A stretch of DNA of 60,063 nt from Synergistaceae bacterium DZ-S4. Lineage in GTDB: Bacteria; Synergistota; Synergistia; Synergistales; Synergistaceae. A model generated the notes under the pieces. It did not search any database, was not told the origin of the DNA, and saw only the letters and a program-made list of their open reading frames with translations. The stretch spans positions 1 to 60,063 of the forward strand of contig JAPCWD010000012.1 in assembly GCA_025943965.1 (NCBI GenBank). The letters are read 5' to 3'. The position numbers were made by a program, and so were the translations under genes. Position 1 is the first letter of the stretch. Each line of letters begins with the position of its first letter. This document shows positions 1 through 6,532 of this stretch, piece by piece.

Positions 1-106
1 TCTTCCGCAGGTAAACTCTGGGGATCTCATTTCTATCAAGATCCGAACTTAGAACTGTCCCGTGTTGCTTCTGAATTAGTTTTTTCAGCTTTTCAGGATG
101 ATCCAC
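1..106 (-). CDS. AbiEi-like antitoxin, N-terminal fragment (cut by window edge)
   Basis: A reading frame starts at a GTG (106-104) after a good ribosome site (AAGAGGTG, 110-120 region) and runs off the left edge, giving 35 residues. The residues (HPEKLKKLIQKQHGTVLSSD, then a DLDRNEIPRVYLRK stretch) match the winged-helix start typical of AbiEi-family antitoxins and related transcriptional regulators, where a helix is followed by 'G.v...dL...gi.r.yl.kl'. In type IV toxin-antitoxin pairs this domain binds the promoter and the partner is an AbiEii nucleotidyltransferase. The rest of the gene and any partner lie outside the window. The surrounding DNA is AT-rich, unlike the rest of the window, which suggests transfer. 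Family call is moderate because only the first 35 residues are visible. Confidence 0.5.
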   Translation of the reverse strand, partial: MDHPEKLKKLIQKQHGTVLSSDLDRNEIPRVYLRK

Positions 107-813
107 GATTATCACCTCTTTTACAAACGTACTTATATTATATATTATTTAAGTATACTTGTAAATTAATGTATCGAGGCATCACACAGCTATCAAGGAT
201 AATCTGCAGCAATGATCTCGGCCCTACACAATTCACAAATACTGAATTCCCGGTATCTTTTCAATATTTTTGCCGGTTAAACTTTTGCTTCCATATCCGC
301 GTCGAATCTTATGTCTGCATGACTAAATCGCCGATCCTGCAAAACAGAAAGTACAGTCTCTCTTGTATCTTTCGTTTTTTTCCATCAGTTGCGATCATTT
401 CTACTGAGGTACAAATTGTACCCAAGTTGACAATTAACTTTGACTGGTATCTTTTATTATTGAAAAGTAAAAGTATAAAGATTGCTGTTTTTACTGCGCT
501 GTGAGTGATATTGATGTGAATAGTCTGAAGTTCGTGTGGTTGTTTCCATTTTGGAAATGACCACTTTTTTGTGTTTGGAATTTAGAGATATTGGTGGAAA
601 AAGTTTAAATACTGCATTTCCAAGTGTAGCAAAAAGTTGTAAAAATCCAAAACCGTCCGGTTTAACCGGTACCGCCCTACAACAGGGCATCCGGTGCTCC
701 GAGCAGCCTCACTGTAAAAGAAGATTACTTTTGAATAATGGGTGATGTCAAGAATGATCGAGGTGCCAGTCAATTTATCATGCCATGAAAATTAAGTCAT
801 AGAGCAGGCTCAG

Positions 814-860
814 AACCAATGGTTCCCGGCTCAACTGCATACCGGGATGACGGGAGGGGC
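814..860. repeat. CCCGG-type dispersed palindrome
   Basis: A short hairpin-forming sequence with CCCGGCTC and CATACCGGG arms followed by a GACGGG tail. The same pattern recurs at 4349-4381, 4463-4500 and, diverged, 5599-5640 and 59076-59113. It resembles the small palindromic intergenic repeats (dRS3-like) seen in many bacterial genomes; no function is known from the sequence. Confidence 0.6.
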
Positions 861-1016
861 AAAGGCAGGCAGAGACTAAATTCTTTGGGAGTCGCTGGGT
901 TGGGACAAAAAACAAAGAAACTCAAGGGGGCAGACCTACATAATTTACAGTAGGGGCAGGTGTATGGGGCCAGGCAAGCGATGTTTACAATTGTGGAGCT
1001 GCGACAAACATGTCGC

Positions 1017-1049
1017 GTGAAGCTGTGGTGAAGCAATAGTGAAGCGATC
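1017..1049. repeat. Tandem 11-bp repeats, three units
   Basis: Three direct units of exactly 11 bp: GTGAAGCTGTG, GTGAAGCAATA and GTGAAGCGATC. A small GCGACA/TGTCGC hairpin lies just upstream (1000-1016). The same GNNAAGC-NNNN unit recurs at 3670-3771, 8421-8530, 58974-59046 and, inverted, 59134-59195. Confidence 0.75.
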
Positions 1050-1198
1050 GTAAATGCTGGCGGAGGGTGCATCCGCCTAGGAATTCAGTCTTCAAGACTT
1101 ATTGGTCAATTCTCCGGTAAATATTATTTTCGATTTTAGCTTTATCCGGTAATAAATATTACCGGTTGGGCCACTGGGTGTCGTAGATATTGATAGAC

Positions 1199-1239
1199 AA
1201 CAAAGGCGGGCAAGAAGAATCTCCGCCTGCCTTTGTCTT
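1199..1239 (-). terminator. Likely hicAB terminator
   Basis: An inverted repeat, ACAAAGGC ... GCCTTTGT, with extra GC pairs inside, sits just downstream of the hicB stop codon on the minus strand. The U-run after the stem is short, so termination strength is uncertain. Confidence 0.5.
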
Positions 1240-1261
1240 CGCTCTGTCGTTTAAATCTGCT

Positions 1262-1672
1262 TTATCTGTCCTGTATGCCCAGCGAAGCTTTGATGCCTGC
1301 CTGAAGGATCTGTGAGAAATTCAGTTTTTGTTTTTCTGCGAGTGAGTTCAGCCATACCGGTATTGTTACATTTTTCTTAACACTGCCCGACCGCTTTTCT
1401 TCCCTGTAAATGGGAAGCCAAACGTCTACCATAAAAACTGCATGACCGGGCTCCGTTTTGATATCTGATCCTTTTGATGGAGCAGGAATTGTGTCTCCGA
1501 GAGATTCGCACGCGGCGATGAAAACCCCAAGAACGTCTTTCGCCATATAAAGAGCTTCTTCCTGAGATTCTGCGCATGAGATACATCCCGGAAGGTCCGG
1601 AAAAGTGATCGTTATACCGTCTTCCGCATATTCAAAAATTGCCGGGTAAATAGCAAAGTCTTTTTTATTCAT
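1262..1672 (-). CDS. hicB: HicB-family antitoxin
   Basis: A 136-residue protein with the HicB architecture. The N-terminal partial RNase H-like fold (about 6-60) has the hallmark DGITITFPDLPGC and a following 'ESQEEALYMAKDVL' helix. The C-terminal DNA-binding segment (about 95-136) resembles a ribbon-helix-helix with VTIPVWLNSLAEKQKLNFSQ. HicB neutralises the HicA mRNA interferase and represses the operon. The start ATG at 1672 has the SD AAGGAGTG upstream. It follows hicA by 17 nt on the same strand, the usual toxin-first order. Length is normal for HicB proteins carrying a C-terminal RHH. Confidence 0.9.
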   Translation of the reverse strand: MNKKDFAIYPAIFEYAEDGITITFPDLPGCISCAESQEEALYMAKDVLGVFIAACESLGDTIPAPSKGSDIKTEPGHAVFMVDVWLPIYREEKRSGSVKKNVTIPVWLNSLAEKQKLNFSQILQAGIKASLGIQDR

Positions 1673-1689
1673 GTAAAAACACTCCTTTC

Positions 1690-1890
1690 TTAGCGGATTT
1701 CGTCTATTCCGGTCTGGCGTCTTATTGCCGCCAATGTTCCTTTAGGAATGTCTTTGCCTTTGTTGCTGGGGACTACCGTTCTTCCTTTAGTTACAGGATG
1801 GATAAAAACCATGTGGCTTCCGTTCCCCAGATCAGTTTCTATCCAACCGGCCTTCTTTAATATTTTGACGATTTCCTTTTTATTAATAAT
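1690..1890 (-). CDS. hicA: HicA-family mRNA interferase toxin, apparent ATT start
   Basis: A 66-residue HicA (YcfA-like) toxin, a small double-stranded-RNA-binding-fold ribonuclease. The family marks are visible: KILKKAGW, then GNGSHMVFIHP with the catalytic His, RTVVP, and the C-terminal KGTLAAIRRQTGI. Between the upstream in-frame stop and the conserved domain there is no ATG, GTG or TTG; the first plausible codons are two ATTs. The first lies 5 nt after a strong GGAGG, so translation probably starts at ATT (1890-1888), a rare weak start codon. The alternative is a sequencing or frameshift error in the first codons. hicB follows on the same strand. Confidence 0.82.
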   Translation of the reverse strand: MINKKEIVKILKKAGWIETDLGNGSHMVFIHPVTKGRTVVPSNKGKDIPKGTLAAIRRQTGIDEIR

Positions 1891-2397
1891 GTGCCCCTCC
1901 GCTCTGTCGGGATAAGTATATTTTACACTCCTTCCAGGGACATGTCAAACATAAATAATGAGTACGTATAAAAAATACAACTCAGAAATGACGAGCGGTC
2001 GTAATGCGGGCGAAGACTGCATACGCCGGGGAATTTACGAGGAATACGCTCGTGGTGAATTCGCGACCTGAGGACCCGGTCGCTGGAGAATTTGCTCGCT
2101 TCGCATCGCGGAGAATTGCCTGACTTAGTCAGGCGGGAACTGATTTTTAAAGATTTATGAGCCAATTCACCGCCGGATGGGTCTTCCGGCAAATTCACCG
2201 CAGCGCGAGCATCGCAATGCGTTGCAAATTCACCGCGGCATGAACAAAGCCGCAAATTCTCCATCCACGCCTCTGGCGAATTCTCCGCAGCGTTTCTCAG
2301 CTACAAATTCTCCGCGACTGACTATATGTACAAAAGTGCTATGGTTATGTCTCAAATGTAGCACAAAAATTCAAATTTATAAAAAGAGGGTGTTAAC
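1891..2397. other. Gene-free repeat block between hicA and dinJ
   Basis: Contains the hicAB promoter region (about 1891-1990) and a large hairpin mosaic at 2027-2335, described separately. Open frames here on either strand (for example 1923-2264 minus) are by-products of the repeats: they contain repeated linker residues and have no ribosome sites. Confidence 0.7.
2027..2335. repeat. Hairpin mosaic with AATTC linkers (largest copy)
   Basis: About ten small inverted repeats strung together, each separated by an AATTC or GAATT linker and usually followed by [A/T]CCGC. Examples are GCCGG-atgggtctt-CCGGC (about 2170-2195), GCGGC-atgaacaaa-GCCGC (2232-2250), CTGAC-tta-GTCAG (2126-2138) and the GCAGC-gtttctca-GCTAC unit (about 2286-2303). 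The block of three modules around CTGACTTAGTCAG is the inverted copy of the order found at 3850-3960 and 8575-8665. Confidence 0.75.
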
Positions 2398-2658
2398 ATG
2401 CCTGAGTCAACAATGCTCCGTTATAGGATCGATGAGGATCTAAAAGAAGAAGCTGAAGCGGTATTCAAAAGCATGGGGCTAAGCCCGCAGTCGGCGATCA
2501 AGCTTTTTTACAGGCAGACTGTGATCAGGAAGAAGCTTCCGTTCCAGCCGGTCGCTGAGGATCCCTTTTACAGTGAAGAGAACCAGAGGGTTCTGCTCGA
2601 ATCTGTTAAGCAGCTGATAGAAGGAAAAGGCACGCCCCATGAGCTTATAGAGGCGTGA
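2398..2658 (+). CDS. DinJ/RelB-family antitoxin, apparently orphan
   Basis: An 86-residue protein with the RelB/DinJ ribbon-helix-helix start (MLRYRIDEDLKEEAEAVFKS, then MGLSPQSAIKLFYRQTV) and an acidic, flexible C-terminus that would normally wrap the toxin. These antitoxins repress their own operon and block a YafQ/RelE-type mRNA endonuclease. No such toxin follows: the next 190 bp hold only a hairpin, and the next gene is unrelated. It may be a remnant, a solitary regulator, or pair with a toxin elsewhere. The start at 2398 has a weak AGAGGG site; the internal Met at codon 6 is an alternative. Confidence 0.85.
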   Translation: MPESTMLRYRIDEDLKEEAEAVFKSMGLSPQSAIKLFYRQTVIRKKLPFQPVAEDPFYSEENQRVLLESVKQLIEGKGTPHELIEA

Positions 2659-2697
2659 TAAGGACAAGATATGGTCTTGATAGTCACTAATTAACGC

Positions 2698-2719
2698 AGC
2701 CGCCCTTAATGTGGCGGCT
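2698..2719. terminator. Hairpin after dinJ-like gene
   Basis: A 7-bp stem, AGCCGCC ... GGCGGCT, stands 40 nt after the antitoxin stop. There is no U-run after it, so it could be a weak terminator or an mRNA-stabilising stem. Confidence 0.4.
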
Positions 2720-2855
2720 CTGTTGTAAGCGTTCGGCGGATAAAGTCAGGCAAATTCTACGGTAATAAATATTTGACGGTTTCGTTGATTACAACAATAA
2801 TTGCACTATCTGATATATATTCGGGCAACTGAACTCTGATCGGAGGTTTGATGTC

Positions 2856-3632
2856 ATGTCACAACATTATGTTTACAGCTTCTATGCGGAACTCAGGGAT
2901 CACAAGCCAAAGATTTGGCGGCGCTTTGAGATCAACGGTGAAAAGACAATGGCAGAACTTGGATACGCCATCATGTTGATGTTTGAAATGCAGGCAAGCC
3001 ACTTATTCTGCTTCAGAGAAAATTCAAAAGAAAACTTCCTCACTTATCTCAGGGCGGTTTACCCTGATGAAGAAAAATTCAACTCATTTGTTGAAAAGAT
3101 CCAGATCGATGAAATGGAAGAATTTGTTAAAAACATCCGTTACGAACTGCCGAACGAAAACATGTTTGTTTCGGATGATGAACGCTTGTTTGAGGCCAAT
3201 AAGGTAAAGCTGAGTAATGTGACAGATCGTCCGGGATGGAAAGCCATGTTTGAATATGACTATGGTGACGGCTGGGAAATAGACCTGACCCTTGAAAAAT
3301 GCGAAAAACAGGAGGTATCTCTGGCACTTTTACCCCGCGTACTTGAGGGTGAAGGCTTTGGCATTATTGAGGATGTAGGCGGAGTCGGAGGACTTGAAAA
3401 TCTTGCGAAGGTCCTCAAAAAGGGTAAGGGCGAAGAGTACGAGGAATTCTGCGAGTGGCTCGACTCTGACAGTCTTGACCTGGAGGCATTCGATATCGAA
3501 GACATGAATTTCCGCCTGAAAAAACTCATCCGAGTTTACAGGGAATCTTATGAATACCATTACGAACCCACCCAAAAATCGCTTAGTCTCCTTTTAAGAG
3601 AGTACAAGGGCAAAGGATCAAGGGGATATTGA
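2856..3632 (+). CDS. Plasmid pRiA4b ORF-3-like protein
   Basis: A 258-residue cytosolic protein of the pRiA4b ORF-3-like (IS1096 passenger TnpR-related) family. Family marks are the start YVYSFYAELRDHKPKIWRRF, the MAELGYAIMLMF helix, and the diagnostic FEYDYGDGWEIDLTLEK near residue 132. This domain is common beside mobile or defence-like genes, but its biochemical role is not established. A good SD (GGAGG) precedes the ATG. It sits alone between repeat blocks in the accessory left end. No nuclease or DNA-binding motif is visible in the remainder. Confidence 0.85.
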   Translation: MSQHYVYSFYAELRDHKPKIWRRFEINGEKTMAELGYAIMLMFEMQASHLFCFRENSKENFLTYLRAVYPDEEKFNSFVEKIQIDEMEEFVKNIRYELPNENMFVSDDERLFEANKVKLSNVTDRPGWKAMFEYDYGDGWEIDLTLEKCEKQEVSLALLPRVLEGEGFGIIEDVGGVGGLENLAKVLKKGKGEEYEEFCEWLDSDSLDLEAFDIEDMNFRLKKLIRVYRESYEYHYEPTQKSLSLLLREYKGKGSRGY

Positions 3633-3669
3633 TCGAGGATAACGGCAGGCCGGGAGGGTCATCCGGCCT

Positions 3670-3771
3670 GGCAAGCGATAGGCAAGCATTGGCAAGCGGT
3701 CGGTCTCAGGACATGGCTAAACAATAGCGATAGCTAAGCAGTTGCTGAGCACTCGCTAAGCGATCGTAGGA
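3670..3771. repeat. Tandem 11-bp repeats, two groups
   Basis: First group: GGCAAGCGATA, GGCAAGCATT (one base short) and GGCAAGCGGTC. Second group, after the shared stretch CAGGACATGGCTAA: GCTAAGCAGTT, GCTGAGCACTC and GCTAAGCGATC. The AAGC core is kept while the last four bases vary. The CAGGACATGGCTAA connector also occurs at 8456 and (AGGACATGGCTAA) 18478. Confidence 0.75.
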
Positions 3772-3787
3772 CCCAAGGTCAGGATCG

Positions 3788-4010
3788 GGGAATTTACGAG
3801 GAATACGCTCGTGGTAAATTTGCAACGCTTTGCGATGCTCGCGTTGCGGAGAATTAGCCCGTAAGTCTTTAGGAATTAGTTCCCGCCTGACTAAGTCAGG
3901 CAATTCACCGCGATGCGAAACGAGCAAATTCTCCAGCGACCGGGTCTTCAGGTCGCGAATTCTCCGCAGCGTTTCTCAGCTGCAAATTCACTGCGGTTTG
4001 AAAAACCGCG
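3788..4010. repeat. Hairpin mosaic with AATTC linkers (second copy)
   Basis: Starts with the same GAATTTACGAGGAATACGCT element as the copy at 2030, then several hairpins joined by AATTC: GCCTGAC-taa-GTCAGGC (about 3885-3902), GCGACC-gggtcttca-GGTCGC (about 3936-3957), GCAGC-gtttctca-GCTGC (3966-3983) and GCGGTTT-gaa-AAACCGC (about 3993-4010). The last stem abuts the stop codon of the small membrane-protein gene and may also serve as its terminator. Confidence 0.75.
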
Positions 4011-4011
4011 G

Positions 4012-4182
4012 CTATTTCGGGGTTTTCTTCTTATAGAGGTAAAGAAACAAGGCTGTGAACGAGAGGAGCATCAAGCCGGTCATGTAGGGTGCGGGCATTT
4101 GAACTGAGACCTGTCCCCTTGCCTTGAAGCTGAAAGGTGTTTTGCCGGGGGTGCCTATGCTCAGGCTTTTTGTGCTTTTCAT
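4012..4182 (-). CDS. Small single-span membrane protein, 56 residues
   Basis: A short gene with a near-perfect ribosome site (TAGGAGGG, 6 nt from the ATG at 4182). The product starts MKSTKSLSIGTPGKTPFSFK, has an amphipathic middle (ARGQVSVQMPAPY), one predicted membrane span (TGLMLLSFTALFLYLY, about 35-50) and a basic tail KKKTPK, so the C-terminus is probably cytosolic. I do not recognise a family. A TATATAATA box lies about 60 nt upstream (near 4235-4245 on the minus strand) and a GC stem directly follows the stop. It could be a type I toxin-like or membrane-stress peptide, but nothing proves this. Confidence 0.6.
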   Translation of the reverse strand: MKSTKSLSIGTPGKTPFSFKARGQVSVQMPAPYMTGLMLLSFTALFLYLYKKKTPK

Positions 4183-4348
4183 TACATTCCCTCCTAAAAA
4201 GTCCGTCCGTGCGGATAAGTGGCCCGGTGCTCTGTTCGTCTATTATATACTTTTCTTTTCCCGGGTGGGCCGGTAGGGTGCGGGCGGAGAGTGCATCTGT
4301 CGGGCGATCGGCAAGCAGTTGTCAGAACCAGAGACCCAAGCCTTTTAT

Positions 4349-4500
4349 CGTCTTCCCGGTATGCCTCTGAGCCGGGATCTATTGTTTTTTTTGTCCAACG
4401 CCTTTGACTTCGTTCGTTATGGAGACATTCAGAGAAAAAAGAGAGAAAATTAAAACTAAAACCTGGATCCCGGCTCAAAGGCATACCGGGACGACGGGGA
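4349..4500. repeat. Inverted pair of CCCGG palindromes, MITE-like
   Basis: Two copies of the CCCGG palindrome face each other: 4349-4381 (CGTC-TTCCCGGTATGCC ... GCCGGGATC) and 4463-4500 (GATCCCGGC ... GGCATACCGGGACGACG), about 30 bp each, around some 80 bp of AT-rich DNA. The arrangement would fold into one long hairpin and resembles a miniature inverted-repeat element. No clear target duplication is seen. Confidence 0.55.
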
Positions 4501-4688
4501 TTTTAGGTTATTTTTAGATCCTACAACATCTTCCCGCCGGCTGTGCCGGCTTTTCTCGGCGATAAAATCGCCACTTCCCGCGTCGAGCATCGAGACGCAC
4601 TTCCCCGTCTTACCCCATTGATTTCCAATAGATTCGCGATCGACTCCCGGGCGGGCACGTCCTTGTCCGCCCAAGCCTTACCCTGCTG

Positions 4689-4694
4689 TATAAT
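4689..4694 (+). promoter_or_regulatory. Extended -10 box for the nucleotidyltransferase gene
   Basis: TATAAT preceded by CTG (TG-n like), 19 nt before the ribosome site GAGAGG. The -35 region has only TTGTCC at a wide spacing (about 20 nt). The leader would be very short. Confidence 0.5.
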
Positions 4695-4718
4695 GTAAGG
4701 CATGAGAGGTGTATGCCA

Positions 4719-5258
4719 ATGAATCTTAAGGATATTTCGGCCCGGAATTTTAGCGACATTGAAAAGAAGATCTTTTTTCTTGCATGGCTCAATGAGCAGA
4801 TAAAGGTGACGAAAAGTGTTGTCTTTCCGATCCTTGTCGGAGGGAGCGCGGTCCAGCTGTATACGGGAGGCAATTATGCCTCTGTGGATATGGACATTGT
4901 CCTTGATGACATTTCAACAGTCATTGGCATACTGGAAGCAAATGGTTTCTCAAAGATAGGGAAACAGTACTACTCAAAAGAATATGACCTTCTTGTGGAA
5001 TTCGTCAGCGGGCCTGCCCCCGGCAAGATCAACAGGCTTAAATACGGCGAACAGTTTGTCCTCGTTACGTCTCTCGAAGAGATAATCATTGACAGGCTGA
5101 ATGCCGCAAAATGGTGGAATGTTCCAAAGGATCTTGAATGGGTCCGGGTAATGATCTCAAGCAACAATATAATAAAGCTTGATATGGAATATCTCCGAAA
5201 AAGAGCTGCCGAGGAAGATATCGAAGATTTCCTCGAAAAGGCTTTTGAGTTGAGGTAG
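4719..5258 (+). CDS. Nucleotidyltransferase-fold protein (DUF6036-like)
   Basis: About 180 residues. ILVGGSAVQLYTGG near residue 39 followed by SVDMDIVL is the GG-S ... DxD signature of minimal nucleotidyltransferases. The later part (VTSLEEIIIDRLNAAKWW) matches the helical half seen in DUF6036 and AbiEii-like proteins. Such proteins transfer nucleotides to RNA or protein, and several are toxin or antitoxin components (MNT/HEPN, AbiE). The second ATG (4719) suits the SD GAGAGG better than the ATG at 4713. A small gene follows after 4 nt, an arrangement that resembles a toxin-antitoxin pair. Substrate unknown. Confidence 0.75.
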   Translation: MNLKDISARNFSDIEKKIFFLAWLNEQIKVTKSVVFPILVGGSAVQLYTGGNYASVDMDIVLDDISTVIGILEANGFSKIGKQYYSKEYDLLVEFVSGPAPGKINRLKYGEQFVLVTSLEEIIIDRLNAAKWWNVPKDLEWVRVMISSNNIIKLDMEYLRKRAAEEDIEDFLEKAFELR

Positions 5259-5262
5259 AATT

Positions 5263-5535
5263 ATGGATAAAGACCTGATCAATGAGATAGATTTCAATGA
5301 TATAAAACTTTCTTCGGAAGACAAGATAAAGCTTCCCGGGCGCCGGGTGCTTTCAAGCAGGCCTTGGAGCGAAGAGCAGCTGCATGTGTTTATCGAACGG
5401 CAGAAACACGTGCCTGAGATCCTTGCCAAAATGGGTATAGAAATTGTCGATTCGGTCTCCTATGAGCAGCTAAAGCAAGAATGGACCCGGGGAGATTTAA
5501 GTTCCCTGTTTCCGGAGAAGGATCGCGGCGTCTGA
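5263..5535 (+). CDS. Small acidic protein paired with the nucleotidyltransferase
   Basis: Ninety residues, starting 4 nt after the preceding stop with the site GAGGTAG. No family recognised. It is charged and soluble, with a short helical centre (WSEEQLHVFIERQKHVPEIL) and a C-terminus IVDSVSYEQLKQEWTRGD. The coupling suggests it is made with, and probably binds, the nucleotidyltransferase-fold protein. The stop lies at the edge of a hairpin mosaic (5528 onward), and the last residues (KDRGV) may already be encoded by repeat sequence, so the original end could have been different. Confidence 0.7.
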   Translation: MDKDLINEIDFNDIKLSSEDKIKLPGRRVLSSRPWSEEQLHVFIERQKHVPEILAKMGIEIVDSVSYEQLKQEWTRGDLSSLFPEKDRGV

Positions 5536-5850
5536 AGCCGCGGGGAATTTGCCGGAAGACCCATCCGGCGGTGAATTGAGACTTTAAATAAGAATTTAAA
5601 ACCACCGTCTTCCCCGAATGCCTCAATCGGGGATCCAGCGGTTTGGGTTTTAGGGTCCTTAAGTCCTGTGATAGAGTTAATTCAGAGACACTGGCCCCCC
5701 GATTGGAGCACTCGAGGGAGACGATAAAAAAACGGAAAGACGATGTTTTTGAACCTCCGCGGCCTTTGGCCGCAATTCTCCGCGATGCAAAGCAAGCAAA
5801 TTCCCAGCAGCGTTTCTCAGCTGCAAATTCACCGGCGGATGTAATCCCTA
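5528..5850. repeat. Hairpin modules and CCCGG palindrome (third region)
   Basis: Two groups of AATTC-linked hairpins: 5528-5580 (GCGGC-gtctgaa-GCCGC, then GCCGG-aagacccat-CCGGC, both inverted relative to the 2.1 kb copy) and 5755-5845 (GCGGCC-ttt-GGCCGC, a GATGCAAAGCAAGC unit and GCAGC-gtttctca-GCTGC). Between them lies a diverged CCCCG palindrome at 5599-5640. The plus-strand open frame 5643-6104 runs through this block and the downstream gene antisense and is not credible. The 5536-5912 gap therefore holds only repeats. Confidence 0.7.
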
Positions 5851-5912
5851 TCAGCCTTTACGACTGCTTGCCTATCGCCTATCGCCGCCGGGCGGGCACG
5901 CCCCTGCCCGCC

Positions 5913-6530
5913 CTATCCCCTCTTCGCGAGGATAGCCTCCGCCTCTTCCAGGCCCTTGAAGCCTCTCAGCCTCAGGCCGTATTCAACTACTGTTTCGGGG
6001 TAGCTTCTGCCTTCTTTTTTAAAGGTGTCAAGATTCACCTCAAAGAGTTCGAGGGTCTTTTGCGAGTAGGTCCAGAGCTCGCCCAGTTCGTAGGTCTCTA
6101 TTGAGGTCCACCCGGCGGCGGATTCTTCGGATGTCTTTAGAGGACGGCCGCGGCCGGATACTCTTGGATATTTCGCGCGGAAGGTCTCGTTCTGCGGGAT
6201 CAGCCGGTCGACTATCCGGCGGACAGCATCTTTTTTCTCCTGTGAGACGGGCGGAAGACGGCGGGCTGTCTCACGGTTGCCTTCCGGATCACTGATGCAC
6301 ATCATGTAGCCGTATTTCTCGGTGAGGGGGTTGCGCCCCTCTTCCCCGGCCCGGACGAGGTCTGCCTTCCAGCTTTCAAGGAGCGGCTCGGGCCATGCCA
6401 TGTACTGGCTGCGGCGCATTTTGCTGAAGGTCTCCCAATTGTCCTGGCAGGAAGCGCGTCCGCCTTCGTTTTCGACCTTGTCGAAGAATTCCCATTCCAT
6501 CCGTATGATGCTCTCGATGATGTTTTCCAT
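5913..6530 (-). CDS. DUF4125 family protein
   Basis: A 205-residue soluble protein matching DUF4125. It has an N-terminal helix 'IIRMEWEFFDKVENEGGRAS', the SQYMAWPEPLLESW segment, KYGYMMCISDP near residue 74, and a C-terminal ETYELGELWTYS stretch. The function of this family is not known. It is the last gene of a three-gene operon with a DUF4037 nucleotidyltransferase-like gene (2-nt gap) and a TPR protein, a grouping that recurs in several Firmicutes and Synergistota as far as I recall. The conserved YMM...P motif is intact. Start ATG 6530 follows the previous stop directly, implying coupled translation. Confidence 0.85.
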   Translation of the reverse strand: MENIIESIIRMEWEFFDKVENEGGRASCQDNWETFSKMRRSQYMAWPEPLLESWKADLVRAGEEGRNPLTEKYGYMMCISDPEGNRETARRLPPVSQEKKDAVRRIVDRLIPQNETFRAKYPRVSGRGRPLKTSEESAAGWTSIETYELGELWTYSQKTLELFEVNLDTFKKEGRSYPETVVEYGLRLRGFKGLEEAEAILAKRG

Positions 6531-6532
6531 TC

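Larger units (their letters stand above)
107..1261. other. Gene-free, partly AT-rich stretch with repeats
   Basis: No convincing gene. Positions 107-620 are strongly AT-rich and probably include the promoter of the leftward AbiEi-like gene. Short open frames at 169-504 (+) and 457-773 (-) have no ribosome site and no recognisable family. Positions 640-720 are GC-richer with several small palindromes (for example CCGGTTTAACCGG) but match no RNA class I know. From about 800 the dispersed repeats begin. A perfect palindrome CCGGTAATAAATATTACCGG-like stem lies near 1147-1167. Confidence 0.6.
4183..4712. other. Gene-free stretch with inverted CCCGG pair
   Basis: Holds promoter sequence for the small membrane protein (minus) and for the nucleotidyltransferase (plus), and the inverted repeat pair at 4349-4500. 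From 4530 to 4680 there are several small stems (CCGGCTGTGCCGG, GGCGGGCA-type) but no open frame with a ribosome site. Confidence 0.6.

Noticed and set aside
640..740. Possible riboswitch or structured RNA
   Set aside because: Several small palindromes but no match to any class I know and no downstream gene on the plus strand.
169..773. Small frames and palindromes in the AT-rich left end
   Set aside because: No ribosome site or recognisable family; possibly remnants but nothing supports a call.
1923..2264. Minus-strand frame of 113 codons upstream of hicA
   Set aside because: Made entirely of the hairpin mosaic; similar frames appear at every copy of the repeat.
5643..6104. Plus-strand frame of 153 codons
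   Set aside because: Runs through repeat modules and then antisense through the DUF4125 gene; no ribosome site.
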